60,435 nt of DNA, from contig JAJRPF010000037.1 of the NCBI GenBank assembly GCA_024280885.1, forward strand, positions 1 to 60,435. The letters run 5' to 3'. The stretch's first letter is position 1; each line of letters begins with the position of its first letter. The notes below the pieces were generated by a model. The model was not told the origin of the DNA and made no database searches. It saw only the letters and a list, made by a program, of their open reading frames with translations. The translations under genes and the position numbers were made by a program. Source of the DNA: Planctomycetota bacterium (GTDB lineage: Bacteria; Planctomycetota; JAJSAM01; JAJVHW01). Below are positions 26,681 through 34,335 of this stretch, piece after piece.

Positions 26681-28044
26681 CACCGCAACGGCGACTCTGT
26701 CTCTTCACGACGCTGATGTTCGCAGCGACGTTCGGCCTCGCCACCGGAGTAGCGCGGTCCCAGGACGATGACCCGCTCGGCTCCGTGGTCGAAGTGGGTG
26801 GCGAGACGATCCACTTCACGTTGCCGGAGATCGAGGGTCTGAGACGCATCGGGAGTGGCGGTCTCCAGCACCGCCACTGGACGGCGAAGACTTCCCGCCA
26901 GCAAGTGATCATCCGCGTGCACGTCTACCCTCCCGCCCACGACACGTGGTACGACCCGGCCGATATCGTCCGCTCGGAGGTATTCCGGCTAGACGCATTC
27001 GACAACGACGTGCTTCTGGACGGGCTCGACACCCACGAGTACTTGGACAACAGAAAGACCGGCCTGGCGCGGGCGTACCTCGCGGGGGGCTTCGTTTCCC
27101 ACCCGGAGTACGGCACCGGCGAGATCCTGTTGCTCGCAGCGCTGCTCAAGAAGAGAGCGTTCTCCGTGACCGTTACACGCTACGGGACCGTTGACGCCGA
27201 CACGCGTGACGCCCTCGTCGCGTTCGTTCGCACGGGTATCCGCGCCAAGGTGCTCGTGCACGATCCCAAGCGCAAGGGCAAGCGCGCGATCGCGTGGCTC
27301 GACGACCTGCTCCCGCAGGCGTTCGACGTGAAGAAGTTCAAGCCCGTCATTCGCACGAAGCACTTCGTCGTCTTCTCGAACTCGAAGCTGCCGCGCAGTC
27401 ACGGCAAGGCGTTGGAACGAACCTACACGCGCGTTCGGGAGATGATCCCATTCGACGAACCGAAGGAGCGCGCGCTGATCGCCGGCATCGTGTTCGCGAA
27501 CAGGGGCGAGTACGTTCGGTTCTCCGAGGCGACTGACCGAAGCGAGTGGATCGTCGAGCAGAGCGCCGGCCACGCGGGCAGCGAGTGCTTCGTGACCCAC
27601 ACAGGCGCGGGCGTCGACACGTTGACTCACGAAGCAGCGCACGCACTCGTCAGCGGTCGCGCGTTCCTGATTCACGGCGGGTCGTGGTTCCACGAGGGAT
27701 TGGCGGAACTCGCGACGACCACGGACGATCAACGCCGAGAGTGGGCCAGTCGAGCACTCGACGAGAGCCGCGTCGTTTCGCTCCGCGAACTCATCAGAGC
27801 AAAGAGGATGATTGAAGGAGTCGGCCGCATCGACGGGAACGACGCGTATCGACAGGCCGCACTCGTCATGGCATTCCTGCGCGACGGTCGCCAGCCCGAG
27901 GGCGCGTTCACGCGGATGGTCCACGCGATCGGCATGATTCGCGCGAAGAACGCCGATGCGCAGATCGCCGCGCTGGAGGAGGCATACGGAATGTCGCTGG
28001 CCGACCTGGACTTCAGCTGGCGTGCCTACTGGAGAACGAGGTAA
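26677..28044 (+). CDS. Putative secreted gluzincin-type metallopeptidase
   Basis: This 455-residue protein has an N-terminal signal peptide (about 1-28). An N-terminal domain (about 36-190) resembles the lipoprotein at 24074. The C-terminal domain carries HEAAH at 318-322 and WFHEGLAEL at 337-345, the pattern HExxH plus a downstream Glu seen in gluzincins such as the DUF1570/peptidase MA-like group. His318, His322 and Glu340 would bind zinc and Glu319 would be catalytic. The substrate is unknown. It is coupled by a 4-base overlap to the CarboxypepD_reg gene, so the two products are probably made together. An 18-bp tandem duplication spans the stop codon (28035-28070). Confidence 0.8.
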   Translation: MTPQRRLCLFTTLMFAATFGLATGVARSQDDDPLGSVVEVGGETIHFTLPEIEGLRRIGSGGLQHRHWTAKTSRQQVIIRVHVYPPAHDTWYDPADIVRSEVFRLDAFDNDVLLDGLDTHEYLDNRKTGLARAYLAGGFVSHPEYGTGEILLLAALLKKRAFSVTVTRYGTVDADTRDALVAFVRTGIRAKVLVHDPKRKGKRAIAWLDDLLPQAFDVKKFKPVIRTKHFVVFSNSKLPRSHGKALERTYTRVREMIPFDEPKERALIAGIVFANRGEYVRFSEATDRSEWIVEQSAGHAGSECFVTHTGAGVDTLTHEAAHALVSGRAFLIHGGSWFHEGLAELATTTDDQRREWASRALDESRVVSLRELIRAKRMIEGVGRIDGNDAYRQAALVMAFLRDGRQPEGAFTRMVHAIGMIRAKNADAQIAALEEAYGMSLADLDFSWRAYWRTR

Positions 28045-28070
28045 CGGCGGAAAACGAGGTGACGGCGGGT
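28035..28070. repeat. 18-bp tandem duplication across a stop codon
   Basis: Two 18-bp units starting AACGAGGT, with three mismatches, overlap the TAA stop of the putative metallopeptidase gene. The second unit lies in the non-coding downstream region. Confidence 0.65.
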
Positions 28071-28848
28071 GACGTCAAAGATCGCAGCAGATTCGGCGCG
28101 GCCACGCAGCGTCAACTCTCCCTGCGGCGTGAGGACGCGAGAACTCGCCTGACACCGGGGGAGTGCGCAGATCGACGAATTGAGTCTGGCTCCGCATGTC
28201 GCGAGAGCGAGGGTGAACAAGTTGCTGCGGTTCAGGTGTCCCGGCTTCCAACGGGAGAGGTATGCAACCAACCGGCTCTCAGACCTTGCCGGGAGCTCGG
28301 AACAAGGGCAGCCCTTGCCGTGGTGGCGCTCGTCGCCGCGTCGAAGCGATGACGGCGGAGCGCCCCCTTCCGTCACATCCGGAGACCTCTGCGTGAGCCG
28401 CCCGAGCCGATCGCGAAAGCGTTCCGAACACGGACTGAAGCGCCTCGTGGAACAGGCGGTTGGCGACGTCTGCGGTCTCGCGACTTCTCGCCTCGCAATT
28501 CACGTCGTGGCGATCGACGTGTGCGGCCGCCCTCCGAGCAGCATCAACGTCTAGGCCGTCCTGCATTTCATGCGATCGGACGTTCGGTTCTGCTGCGGCG
28601 AGCCGGGATGCCAGTTCGGTCTACACGGCCCCGCCGGCGACGACGTCAGCGCTCACGTGCGTCGTTCTATGGGGCTCGAACAGGACGTCAGCGTCGAGTT
28701 CGGTGATCGCATCGGAGTGCAGTACCACGACGGTGTGCGGTTCGTCGAACGACCGGACTGACGGACGAACTGCGGCTACCGACACAGTGCTGGATCACCC
28801 GGCGTGCGATCGCATTCCGGACCGTCCGCTCTGACGCATGATCGCAGC
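28045..28848. other. 804-base interval, mostly gene-free
   Basis: Besides the possible small frame at 28570-28761, no clear gene is visible. The interval holds the 15-bp motif CGACGAATTGAGTCT at 28173-28187, and several short frames of mixed quality on both strands around 28280-28566. The composition of these frames suggests decayed coding sequence rather than a regulatory region. I cannot identify the ancestor. Confidence 0.45.
28570..28761 (+). CDS. Possible small hypothetical protein or gene remnant
   Basis: This is a 63-codon frame with codon use like the genes around it (mostly G or C in third position) and a balanced, acidic composition. It includes a Cys cluster (CCGEPGC) and FGDRIGVQYHDGVRFVERPD at the end. 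No ribosome site precedes the ATG, and the preceding frame ends in a stop only 15 bases upstream, so it could be the tail of a broken gene. No family recognised. Confidence 0.3.
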   Translation: MRSDVRFCCGEPGCQFGLHGPAGDDVSAHVRRSMGLEQDVSVEFGDRIGVQYHDGVRFVERPD

Positions 28849-29580
28849 TCAGCGCGCAGGGAGTCGGAGCACCGCTCCCCTGCGCAGTCCGACGGACTCG
28901 ACGTGCGCCGTGATCGGCTGGCCGCCTTCGAGGAGAACGTGGGCGTGGACCTTCGCCCCGTGATGTGTGATCTCGCCCGCACGCCCCTCGGCGTAGAAGC
29001 CGACGATCCGCGCTTCGATCGCAGTCTCCGACACCTCGAACGGTGGCGGGTCCACTGCGCGCCCAAGCATGCGCGCCCGCATCGGACAGTCGCCGGCGAT
29101 CACGTGCGCCTCGATGTGCGAGAGCGGTCCGCTGACGAGAAACGGGAACGGTTGCGACGGATCGAGCCCGTGCGCGACCGCTGCGGAACGGAGGTAATCC
29201 GGTAGATCCACCGGGTCCACGTTCGCGTCCACCGGATACTCGCTCCACTCTGAAACGTGCGCAGACAAGACGATCGCCGCCCCGCCGCTCGCGCCCGAAC
29301 CGTGCTCCGTCGTCACGTCACCTTCCGCCACTCGCGTGATCCAAAGTTCGCCTCGGTCGATCGTGTACTCACCCTCCAGTCCGGCGAGCGCACCAACTGC
29401 GACGAGCGTCGGGTCGCCGCGAAGATCGGCGAGTTCGGCGCGCGACTCCGTCTTCCCGTCGCGCAGGACCTCACGGACCGTGCCGAGCACCGAGACGTCG
29501 GCCTTCCAACCGGTCGAACCGCACGCGACGACACCGGCTACGAGAGAGCACACGAGGACGAGTTGAGCGATGGAGTTCAC
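28849..29580 (-). CDS. BudA-like (acetolactate decarboxylase-fold) lipoprotein
   Basis: This 243-residue protein has a lipobox (VVAC, Cys20). The mature part follows the layout of alpha-acetolactate decarboxylase: a GTVREVLRDG start, a GALAGLEGEY segment with Glu71 at the position of a metal-site Glu, and a C-terminal VHAHV...TAHVE block whose His212, His214 and His226 fit the three zinc-binding His residues. In the PFPFLVSGPLSHIEAHV segment, the Arg that contributes to catalysis in characterised enzymes appears to be replaced by Leu148. Export plus loss of that Arg argues against ordinary acetolactate decarboxylation. GGAG sits six bases before the start. It is divergent from the SWIM remnant at 29851. 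Confidence 0.68.
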   Translation of the reverse strand: MNSIAQLVLVCSLVAGVVACGSTGWKADVSVLGTVREVLRDGKTESRAELADLRGDPTLVAVGALAGLEGEYTIDRGELWITRVAEGDVTTEHGSGASGGAAIVLSAHVSEWSEYPVDANVDPVDLPDYLRSAAVAHGLDPSQPFPFLVSGPLSHIEAHVIAGDCPMRARMLGRAVDPPPFEVSETAIEARIVGFYAEGRAGEITHHGAKVHAHVLLEGGQPITAHVESVGLRRGAVLRLPAR

Positions 29581-29850
29581 GATTCTCTCCGGAATGCGGA
29601 CGGGCGAGACGAACGACTGCCGTCACCGTAGACGCGCACGCGCCGGCACTGAGAGAATCGGCGTCGGCGAAATCGGCCGACGATGACTACGGAGCCGAAC
29701 TCTCAGGGATCACGGAACTCGTCTCATGGCACTCCGTGACACGCACCGAGTGCGCCTCGCACACGTCGCGGCACGTGGAACTGATGCACTGGGCCGACGC
29801 GCGCGACTGACACACACGGGGGAGCAGACGAGTGGAGTAGCATCCCCCCC

Positions 29851-30372
29851 ATGGACTCCACCGCGTCCGACATGGTCTTCCGCTATCCCCATCCATCGCT
29901 GCTGGTGGAGGAGGGTGCGTCCCAGACGCTGCACCTCGCCGCATGCGACTCTCGCGGGCTCCTCTTCGACGGACTGCTGACGCGCCCGCAGCTTGCGGCC
30001 AGGTTACTCGGAACGATCTCGCTGGTGGTGACGACGCGCTTTCACGTCGCGGCATCGGCGCTCAACTCACTGCTGGACCCCGTCGTGACCGTGGGACGAG
30101 AGGACCTACGCTTCGAGGGCTTCTCCGGATGCGCAGGCGTACACGCGCTGGCCGTTTTCGGACCTGACTCCCACGCTGATGGGATGCGGAGTGTCGGCAC
30201 GACGAACGTGGATTTCGGCGAGGACATGCGTGCCGCGCTCGCGGGGGTTCGCGACGCGGATGGTCTGCGGCTCCGCGTCGGCACCGACGAGGTCGCCGTC
30301 CAAACCCGGGGGACGAGCGTACTCGAACGCCGCGTGTCGTTGCCCGAGCGTTGGGTGCGGTCGTTCCTGGAA
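29851..30372 (+). pseudogene. Truncated SWIM zinc-finger family gene
   Basis: About 174 codons match the N-terminal half of SWIM zinc-finger family proteins as I recall them. The recognisable parts are an early RYPHPS motif, DPVVTV, FEGFSGCAGVHAL, GTTNVDFGEDMRAAL and LPERWVRSFLE. Homology appears to stop at about 30372, before the SWIM CxCxnCxH motif that defines the family. The frame then continues into unlikely sequence up to 30684. The second half of the gene is missing and replaced by the upstream region of the next gene. No ribosome site is visible. The product, if made, would lack its zinc-binding and nucleic-acid-binding region. Confidence 0.6.
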
Positions 30373-30680
30373 TCGACATACTGTGCCAAGCTCGCAAAAT
30401 TACGCACACGGCTCCTATCTCGGGTGTTTGGCATGGAAGCGGTCGCTCGGCCATGGGTGCAGCACCTTGGGTCGAGGCAAGTAGGTTGCGGCGATCCGCG
30501 CGAAGCGCTCCCACGTCATGCGGTCCCGTTGACTTCGGCTCCGGAGAGCCATCAGGGTACCGAGACCATCACCAGCCTGCACGCGCCCCTCGAACGCGGC
30601 CGTCGATCTCGACGCCCGCAGCTCCGCAGCGCGTATCGTCTCTCCATCGTCCGCGCGTCAAGCCGGACGGTGGAGGGCTC
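30373..30680. other. Junction region after the SWIM break point
   Basis: These 308 bases carry no recognisable gene, although two frames remain open across them. Codons 175-185 after the break are richer in A/T than their surroundings (near 30380-30405), which may mark the deletion or insertion junction. Confidence 0.4.
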
Positions 30681-32603
30681 TTGACCACTCTACGCGTCGC
30701 GTTGATTGCCGGAACGCTCGGGTTGCTCATCGGACTCGGCGTTGGATTCGTAGCGGGAGCATCGGAGGAAGTTTCACCATCGCCGGTGGCGTCAACCGGT
30801 GACGCAGGCGACGCGAACGGCGATCGCGCGTCGAATCCAGCTCCCGACCGCGCTCGCGTTCGAGCCGACGCGTCGACGCCGAGCCAGAGCGGTGCTCTCG
30901 ACGCCGCTGATGATCGCGAAGCCGCAGAGCCAGCCACGAAGGGGGGCGGAACAGTCACTGTGCTCGCCACCTTCCCTGGTGGGGCGCCGGCGCCCGGTGT
31001 CCTCGTCGCGCTCGAGCCCGAAGACCCCTCCCCCACAACTGCGTGGCACGACGCGGACGGCGCGCGAAACGATGCCGACGACGCAGCGCGCGCTGCCGCC
31101 GAAACCGCGCGCCGTGGCGGCGCTGCGCGTCGGAGCGCACGGACTGCGGACGACGGCAGGGTCGTGATCGACGGAGTAGGAAACGGGAAGTACCGCGTGC
31201 GCGCATTCAGCTGGCTGGGAACCACCCGCGCGACGCCGTCGACCGCGTTCGCCGGCGCCCACGTGCGGATTTCCGTGATACCCGGCGTCGCGATTCGCCT
31301 GCGCCCGCGGCTTCCAAACGGCCGCATTCCGGCGACCGGCCGCCTGACCCTCCGATCCGGCCGCACGACACATTCCAGCGTGTGGCTCGCGGACGAGCCG
31401 GTTCTGCATCTCCAGCCGGGAGTACATCATGTGACGCTCAGCGCCCACGGCACGGTCGGCGAAATCGAGGCATTGGAGGTCCGTGTGGGCGACGCGCGTG
31501 ATGTGGATCTCCTGATGCGCACAGCTCCGTCTATCCGCGGCGTAGTCGTCTGGGCGCCAGGCGTGCTCGCTCGAACGCGTTTCGTCGTCCACCGGCGGCT
31601 GGAGGACGGGGAAGCCGCGTCGTCGGAGCTCATGGAGGAGCGCAATCTGCCGTGGGTCTCCGCCGACATCGACGGCCGCTTCCGCATCTCGGGGCTCCAG
31701 CCCGGGCGCTACGTCATCGAAGCGAGGAACTCGCCCAGCGCCGGGCGGAGCGGCACCTGGCAGGTCGTCGAGGTCGGCGCCGGCGAGACTCGGGTGGAAC
31801 TCGTGCCGCCCGCCGAACTGGAGGGCGCGTTTCTGGTGCTCCGCGCCCGCGCGCCCGATGGCTCGCAGCTCAGCGGAACCAGCGCGCGGATCGTGCGCTA
31901 TGTGGCAGAGGAGTTCACGCTCGGTCCCACGTCTCGCCAGGGACCGGACGGAGTCACCCGTGTCCGGTGGCCGGACGCAGCAGACGATGCCACCGGCGCA
32001 CGGTACGAATTGCGAGCGCACCACCCCGGATTCGGCATCTCGGTCGTCGACCTTGAGGGGACCGAGCAGGCCGAGGCCGTCGTCACATTCGCCGAGCCGG
32101 CGCGTCTGACAATCGACGTCGAGTTTGCCGGAGCGAAGCCGCGCGGCTCCATCTCGGCGGACACCCATGCCCAGCCGTCAGGCGCTCTCTCGTGGGGAGG
32201 GGCGGGCACGCTCAGCACGAGTGGTGTGGTCCATGTAACCGCCGTCCGGCCGGGCATCCACGACGTCTACCTGCGTCTCCGGACGAAGAGCCAATCTGAC
32301 ATACTCGCGAAGCGTCGCATCGAACTCGTGGCCGGAGAGACGCGGTTGAAGATGACGGTGCCCGAGTTGCACACCCTCCGATTGCGTTGCGCCCGCGGCA
32401 AGCAAACCGGATCGCTGAACCTTCGGCGCGTCCGAGAGGGCGACGCAGACCGTGTCCGCGTCAACCGCCGAATCGACGTGCGCTCGAGCGCTCCGATCAT
32501 CGTTCGCGACCTTGTGGCTGGCACGTATGACCTCCGCGTTCCATCTCGCCAGGAGCCGATCCGAGTCACTGTTCCGTTCGACACGGACGTCGCTGTCGAC
32601 TAG
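30681..32603 (+). CDS. Membrane-anchored CarboxypepD_reg-like surface protein
   Basis: This 640-residue protein starts, by my choice, at a TTG at 30681. A GGAGG lies four bases upstream and the TTG immediately precedes a transmembrane segment (VALIAGTLGLLIGLGVGFVAG, about 6-26). A disordered Ala/Asp-rich linker follows, then several beta-sandwich repeats, including one with DIDGRFRISGLQPGRYVIEA typical of CarboxypepD_reg domains. No catalytic motif is seen. It is probably anchored in the inner membrane with the repeats outside the cytoplasm. The frame is open upstream to 30351 but that part has implausible composition. The architecture after the span is like that of the two sigma factors in this window, without the sigma part. 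Confidence 0.72.
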   Translation: MTTLRVALIAGTLGLLIGLGVGFVAGASEEVSPSPVASTGDAGDANGDRASNPAPDRARVRADASTPSQSGALDAADDREAAEPATKGGGTVTVLATFPGGAPAPGVLVALEPEDPSPTTAWHDADGARNDADDAARAAAETARRGGAARRSARTADDGRVVIDGVGNGKYRVRAFSWLGTTRATPSTAFAGAHVRISVIPGVAIRLRPRLPNGRIPATGRLTLRSGRTTHSSVWLADEPVLHLQPGVHHVTLSAHGTVGEIEALEVRVGDARDVDLLMRTAPSIRGVVVWAPGVLARTRFVVHRRLEDGEAASSELMEERNLPWVSADIDGRFRISGLQPGRYVIEARNSPSAGRSGTWQVVEVGAGETRVELVPPAELEGAFLVLRARAPDGSQLSGTSARIVRYVAEEFTLGPTSRQGPDGVTRVRWPDAADDATGARYELRAHHPGFGISVVDLEGTEQAEAVVTFAEPARLTIDVEFAGAKPRGSISADTHAQPSGALSWGGAGTLSTSGVVHVTAVRPGIHDVYLRLRTKSQSDILAKRRIELVAGETRLKMTVPELHTLRLRCARGKQTGSLNLRRVREGDADRVRVNRRIDVRSSAPIIVRDLVAGTYDLRVPSRQEPIRVTVPFDTDVAVD

Positions 32604-32852
32604 CGAGGGCGAGCGGCGGTGGTGCGCGGCTCTCCGATCCGTGGCTGTGTCCGTCATGGAGCCGGCCGATGCGGCCGGTGTTTCGAGCCTGTCAGCTGTA
32701 TTCCACAACACAGTATTCCGAACCAACGTCGGTCGGAAGAGTGGCCACCCGGTAACGCCATCCAGCTTCCTCCAAGCCTCCCCCCCCACACCGCGCGCTT
32801 AAATTGGAAGGTCAGCTTCCAATTTAAGCGGTTTAAAGGCTATCATCTGACC
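32604..32852. promoter_or_regulatory. AT-rich upstream region of the ATPase gene with a long palindrome
   Basis: A perfect inverted repeat with 15-base arms (32796-32810 and 32816-32830) and a 5-base loop starts 57 bases before the ATPase ATG and ends 22 bases before it. The arms contain TTAAATTGGAAG and its complement and are much richer in A/T than the surroundings. A TATCAT at 32841-32846 could be a -10 element. If so, the transcript would start at or very near the ATG. The palindrome would overlap the -35 area and could act as an operator. Confidence 0.55.
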
Positions 32853-34058
32853 ATGATCTCGCGCTCCTTGGCCCCGCACGTCGTCTCGCTCAGCAAGGTC
32901 TACCCGGTCGTCTCGGTGACTGGGCCACGTCAGTCAGGCAAGACAACGCTCTGTAGGGCGGCCTTCCCGAACCATCGGTACGTGAACCTGGAAGCGGCGG
33001 ACCACGGCAGCTACGCCCGCGACGATCCCCGCGGATTCCTGGCCGAGTATTCCAGGGGCGTGGTGATTGACGAGGTTCAGCGAGCGCCGGATCTGCTCGG
33101 GTACTTGCAGGAAGAAGTGGACAGGGACCCCACCCCAGGACGGTTCGTGCTGACCGGATCACAGCACTTCGCGCTGTCGCAACAGATCTCGCAGTCCCTT
33201 GCCGGACGGATCGGTCTCACCCAACTTCTCCCACCGAGTCGTCAGGAACTCGTGCAGTTCCCTGACGCGCCGAGAGATCTCCTCACGACGCTGTGGTCCG
33301 GAAGTTATCCCCGGATCTACGACAGGGGCATCGCCCCGCAGCAATGGCTCAGGGACTACTTCACCACCTACGTCCAACGCGACGTCAGACAGGTCCTGGC
33401 GGTTTCTGATCTGGAGCGCTTCTCCACCTTCGTTCGGCTGTGTGCCGGACGGACTGCCTGCGAGTTGAACCTCTCGCAGCTGGGCGCAGACGCGGGCGTC
33501 ACGCACCACACGGCTCGCTCGTGGCTCTCCGTGCTCGAGACGAGTTTCCTCTGTCTTCGCGTACCGGCATTCCACGCCAACGTGCGCAAGCAGTTCGTCA
33601 AGTCAGCGAAGATCCATTTCGTCGACACGGGACTCGTCTGTTTCCTGCTGGGCATTCGCAGCGCCGACGAGCTCAGACACCACCCGTTGCGCGGGGCAAT
33701 CTTCGAGAGCTGGGTGTGTAGCGAATTCGCCAAGCTGCGACTGCACTCGAATCAGGACCCGTGCTTGCGTCACTTCAGGGTCAACCGAGGCCTGGAGGTC
33801 GATCTCATCCTGGACGACGGCGGACGTCTGCTCCTCGTCGAGGCGAAGTCCGGCGCCACGCTTCACACGGACTCCTATCGAAACCTGAAGGCGTTCCGGA
33901 AGCTCTTCGAGAAGGACGAGCGAGACATCACGGCCTTCGTAATCCATGGCGGAGACACGAGACAGACTCGGACGACCGCAACCGCCTTGCCCTGGCACGC
34001 CATCGACGAGGCAGTGAAGCCAGTAAGTCTCGACCCGCGAACTACCGAACGCGGATGA
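32853..34058 (+). CDS. AAA ATPase with C-terminal DUF4143 domain
   Basis: This 401-residue protein has an AAA_14 domain at the N-terminus with Walker A (GPRQSGKTT, residues 24-32) and Walker B (VVIDEVQRAPDLL), and LTGSQHF as a sensor motif. The C-terminal DUF4143 domain ends with RGLEVDLIL...LLLVEAKSG, whose EVD and ExK residues fit the PD-(D/E)XK-like fold reported for such proteins. The family is widespread, often in many copies and patchily distributed, and its role is not settled. The start at 32853 is the first after the palindrome; only a weak AAAGG lies 13 bases upstream. The stop codon lies inside the left arm of an imperfect inverted repeat (34037-34111). Confidence 0.9.
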   Translation: MISRSLAPHVVSLSKVYPVVSVTGPRQSGKTTLCRAAFPNHRYVNLEAADHGSYARDDPRGFLAEYSRGVVIDEVQRAPDLLGYLQEEVDRDPTPGRFVLTGSQHFALSQQISQSLAGRIGLTQLLPPSRQELVQFPDAPRDLLTTLWSGSYPRIYDRGIAPQQWLRDYFTTYVQRDVRQVLAVSDLERFSTFVRLCAGRTACELNLSQLGADAGVTHHTARSWLSVLETSFLCLRVPAFHANVRKQFVKSAKIHFVDTGLVCFLLGIRSADELRHHPLRGAIFESWVCSEFAKLRLHSNQDPCLRHFRVNRGLEVDLILDDGGRLLLVEAKSGATLHTDSYRNLKAFRKLFEKDERDITAFVIHGGDTRQTRTTATALPWHAIDEAVKPVSLDPRTTERG

Positions 34059-34111
34059 GTTCATCGGACGCGTCGGTGGGCCGAAGAACTCGTCCGCGTT
34101 CAGTAGTTCGC
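34037..34111. repeat. 26-base imperfect inverted repeat overlapping the end of the ATPase gene
   Basis: The arms 34037-34062 and 34086-34111 are complementary except at two positions and are separated by 23 bases. The left arm includes the TGA stop of the ATPase gene. It could form a large hairpin and act as a terminator, or be the end of a mobile segment. No T-run follows. Confidence 0.6.
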
Positions 34112-34335
34112 AACCCCCAGCCGTAGACCGTAGGCGACCTGCTGCGCAGACGCTGACTGCGGCGCGCGCGAACAACACTGGGGGAAGCGGATTGGACGCG
34201 ATGGAGAGCCGCGTCGCGGCAACGCGGCGTAGACCTCACTGGAAGACGGCACACGGCAGGCGATCATCGGCACTTCGACGTGCGCTCGAATCACTCCAGC
34301 GGACTCTGCCGTGACTCCGTGTCGTTCAGTCGTGG

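Noticed and set aside
30351..30680. N-terminal extension of the surface protein at 30681
   Set aside because: The extra 110 codons have implausible composition, overlap the SWIM relic and precede the transmembrane start that has a ribosome site.
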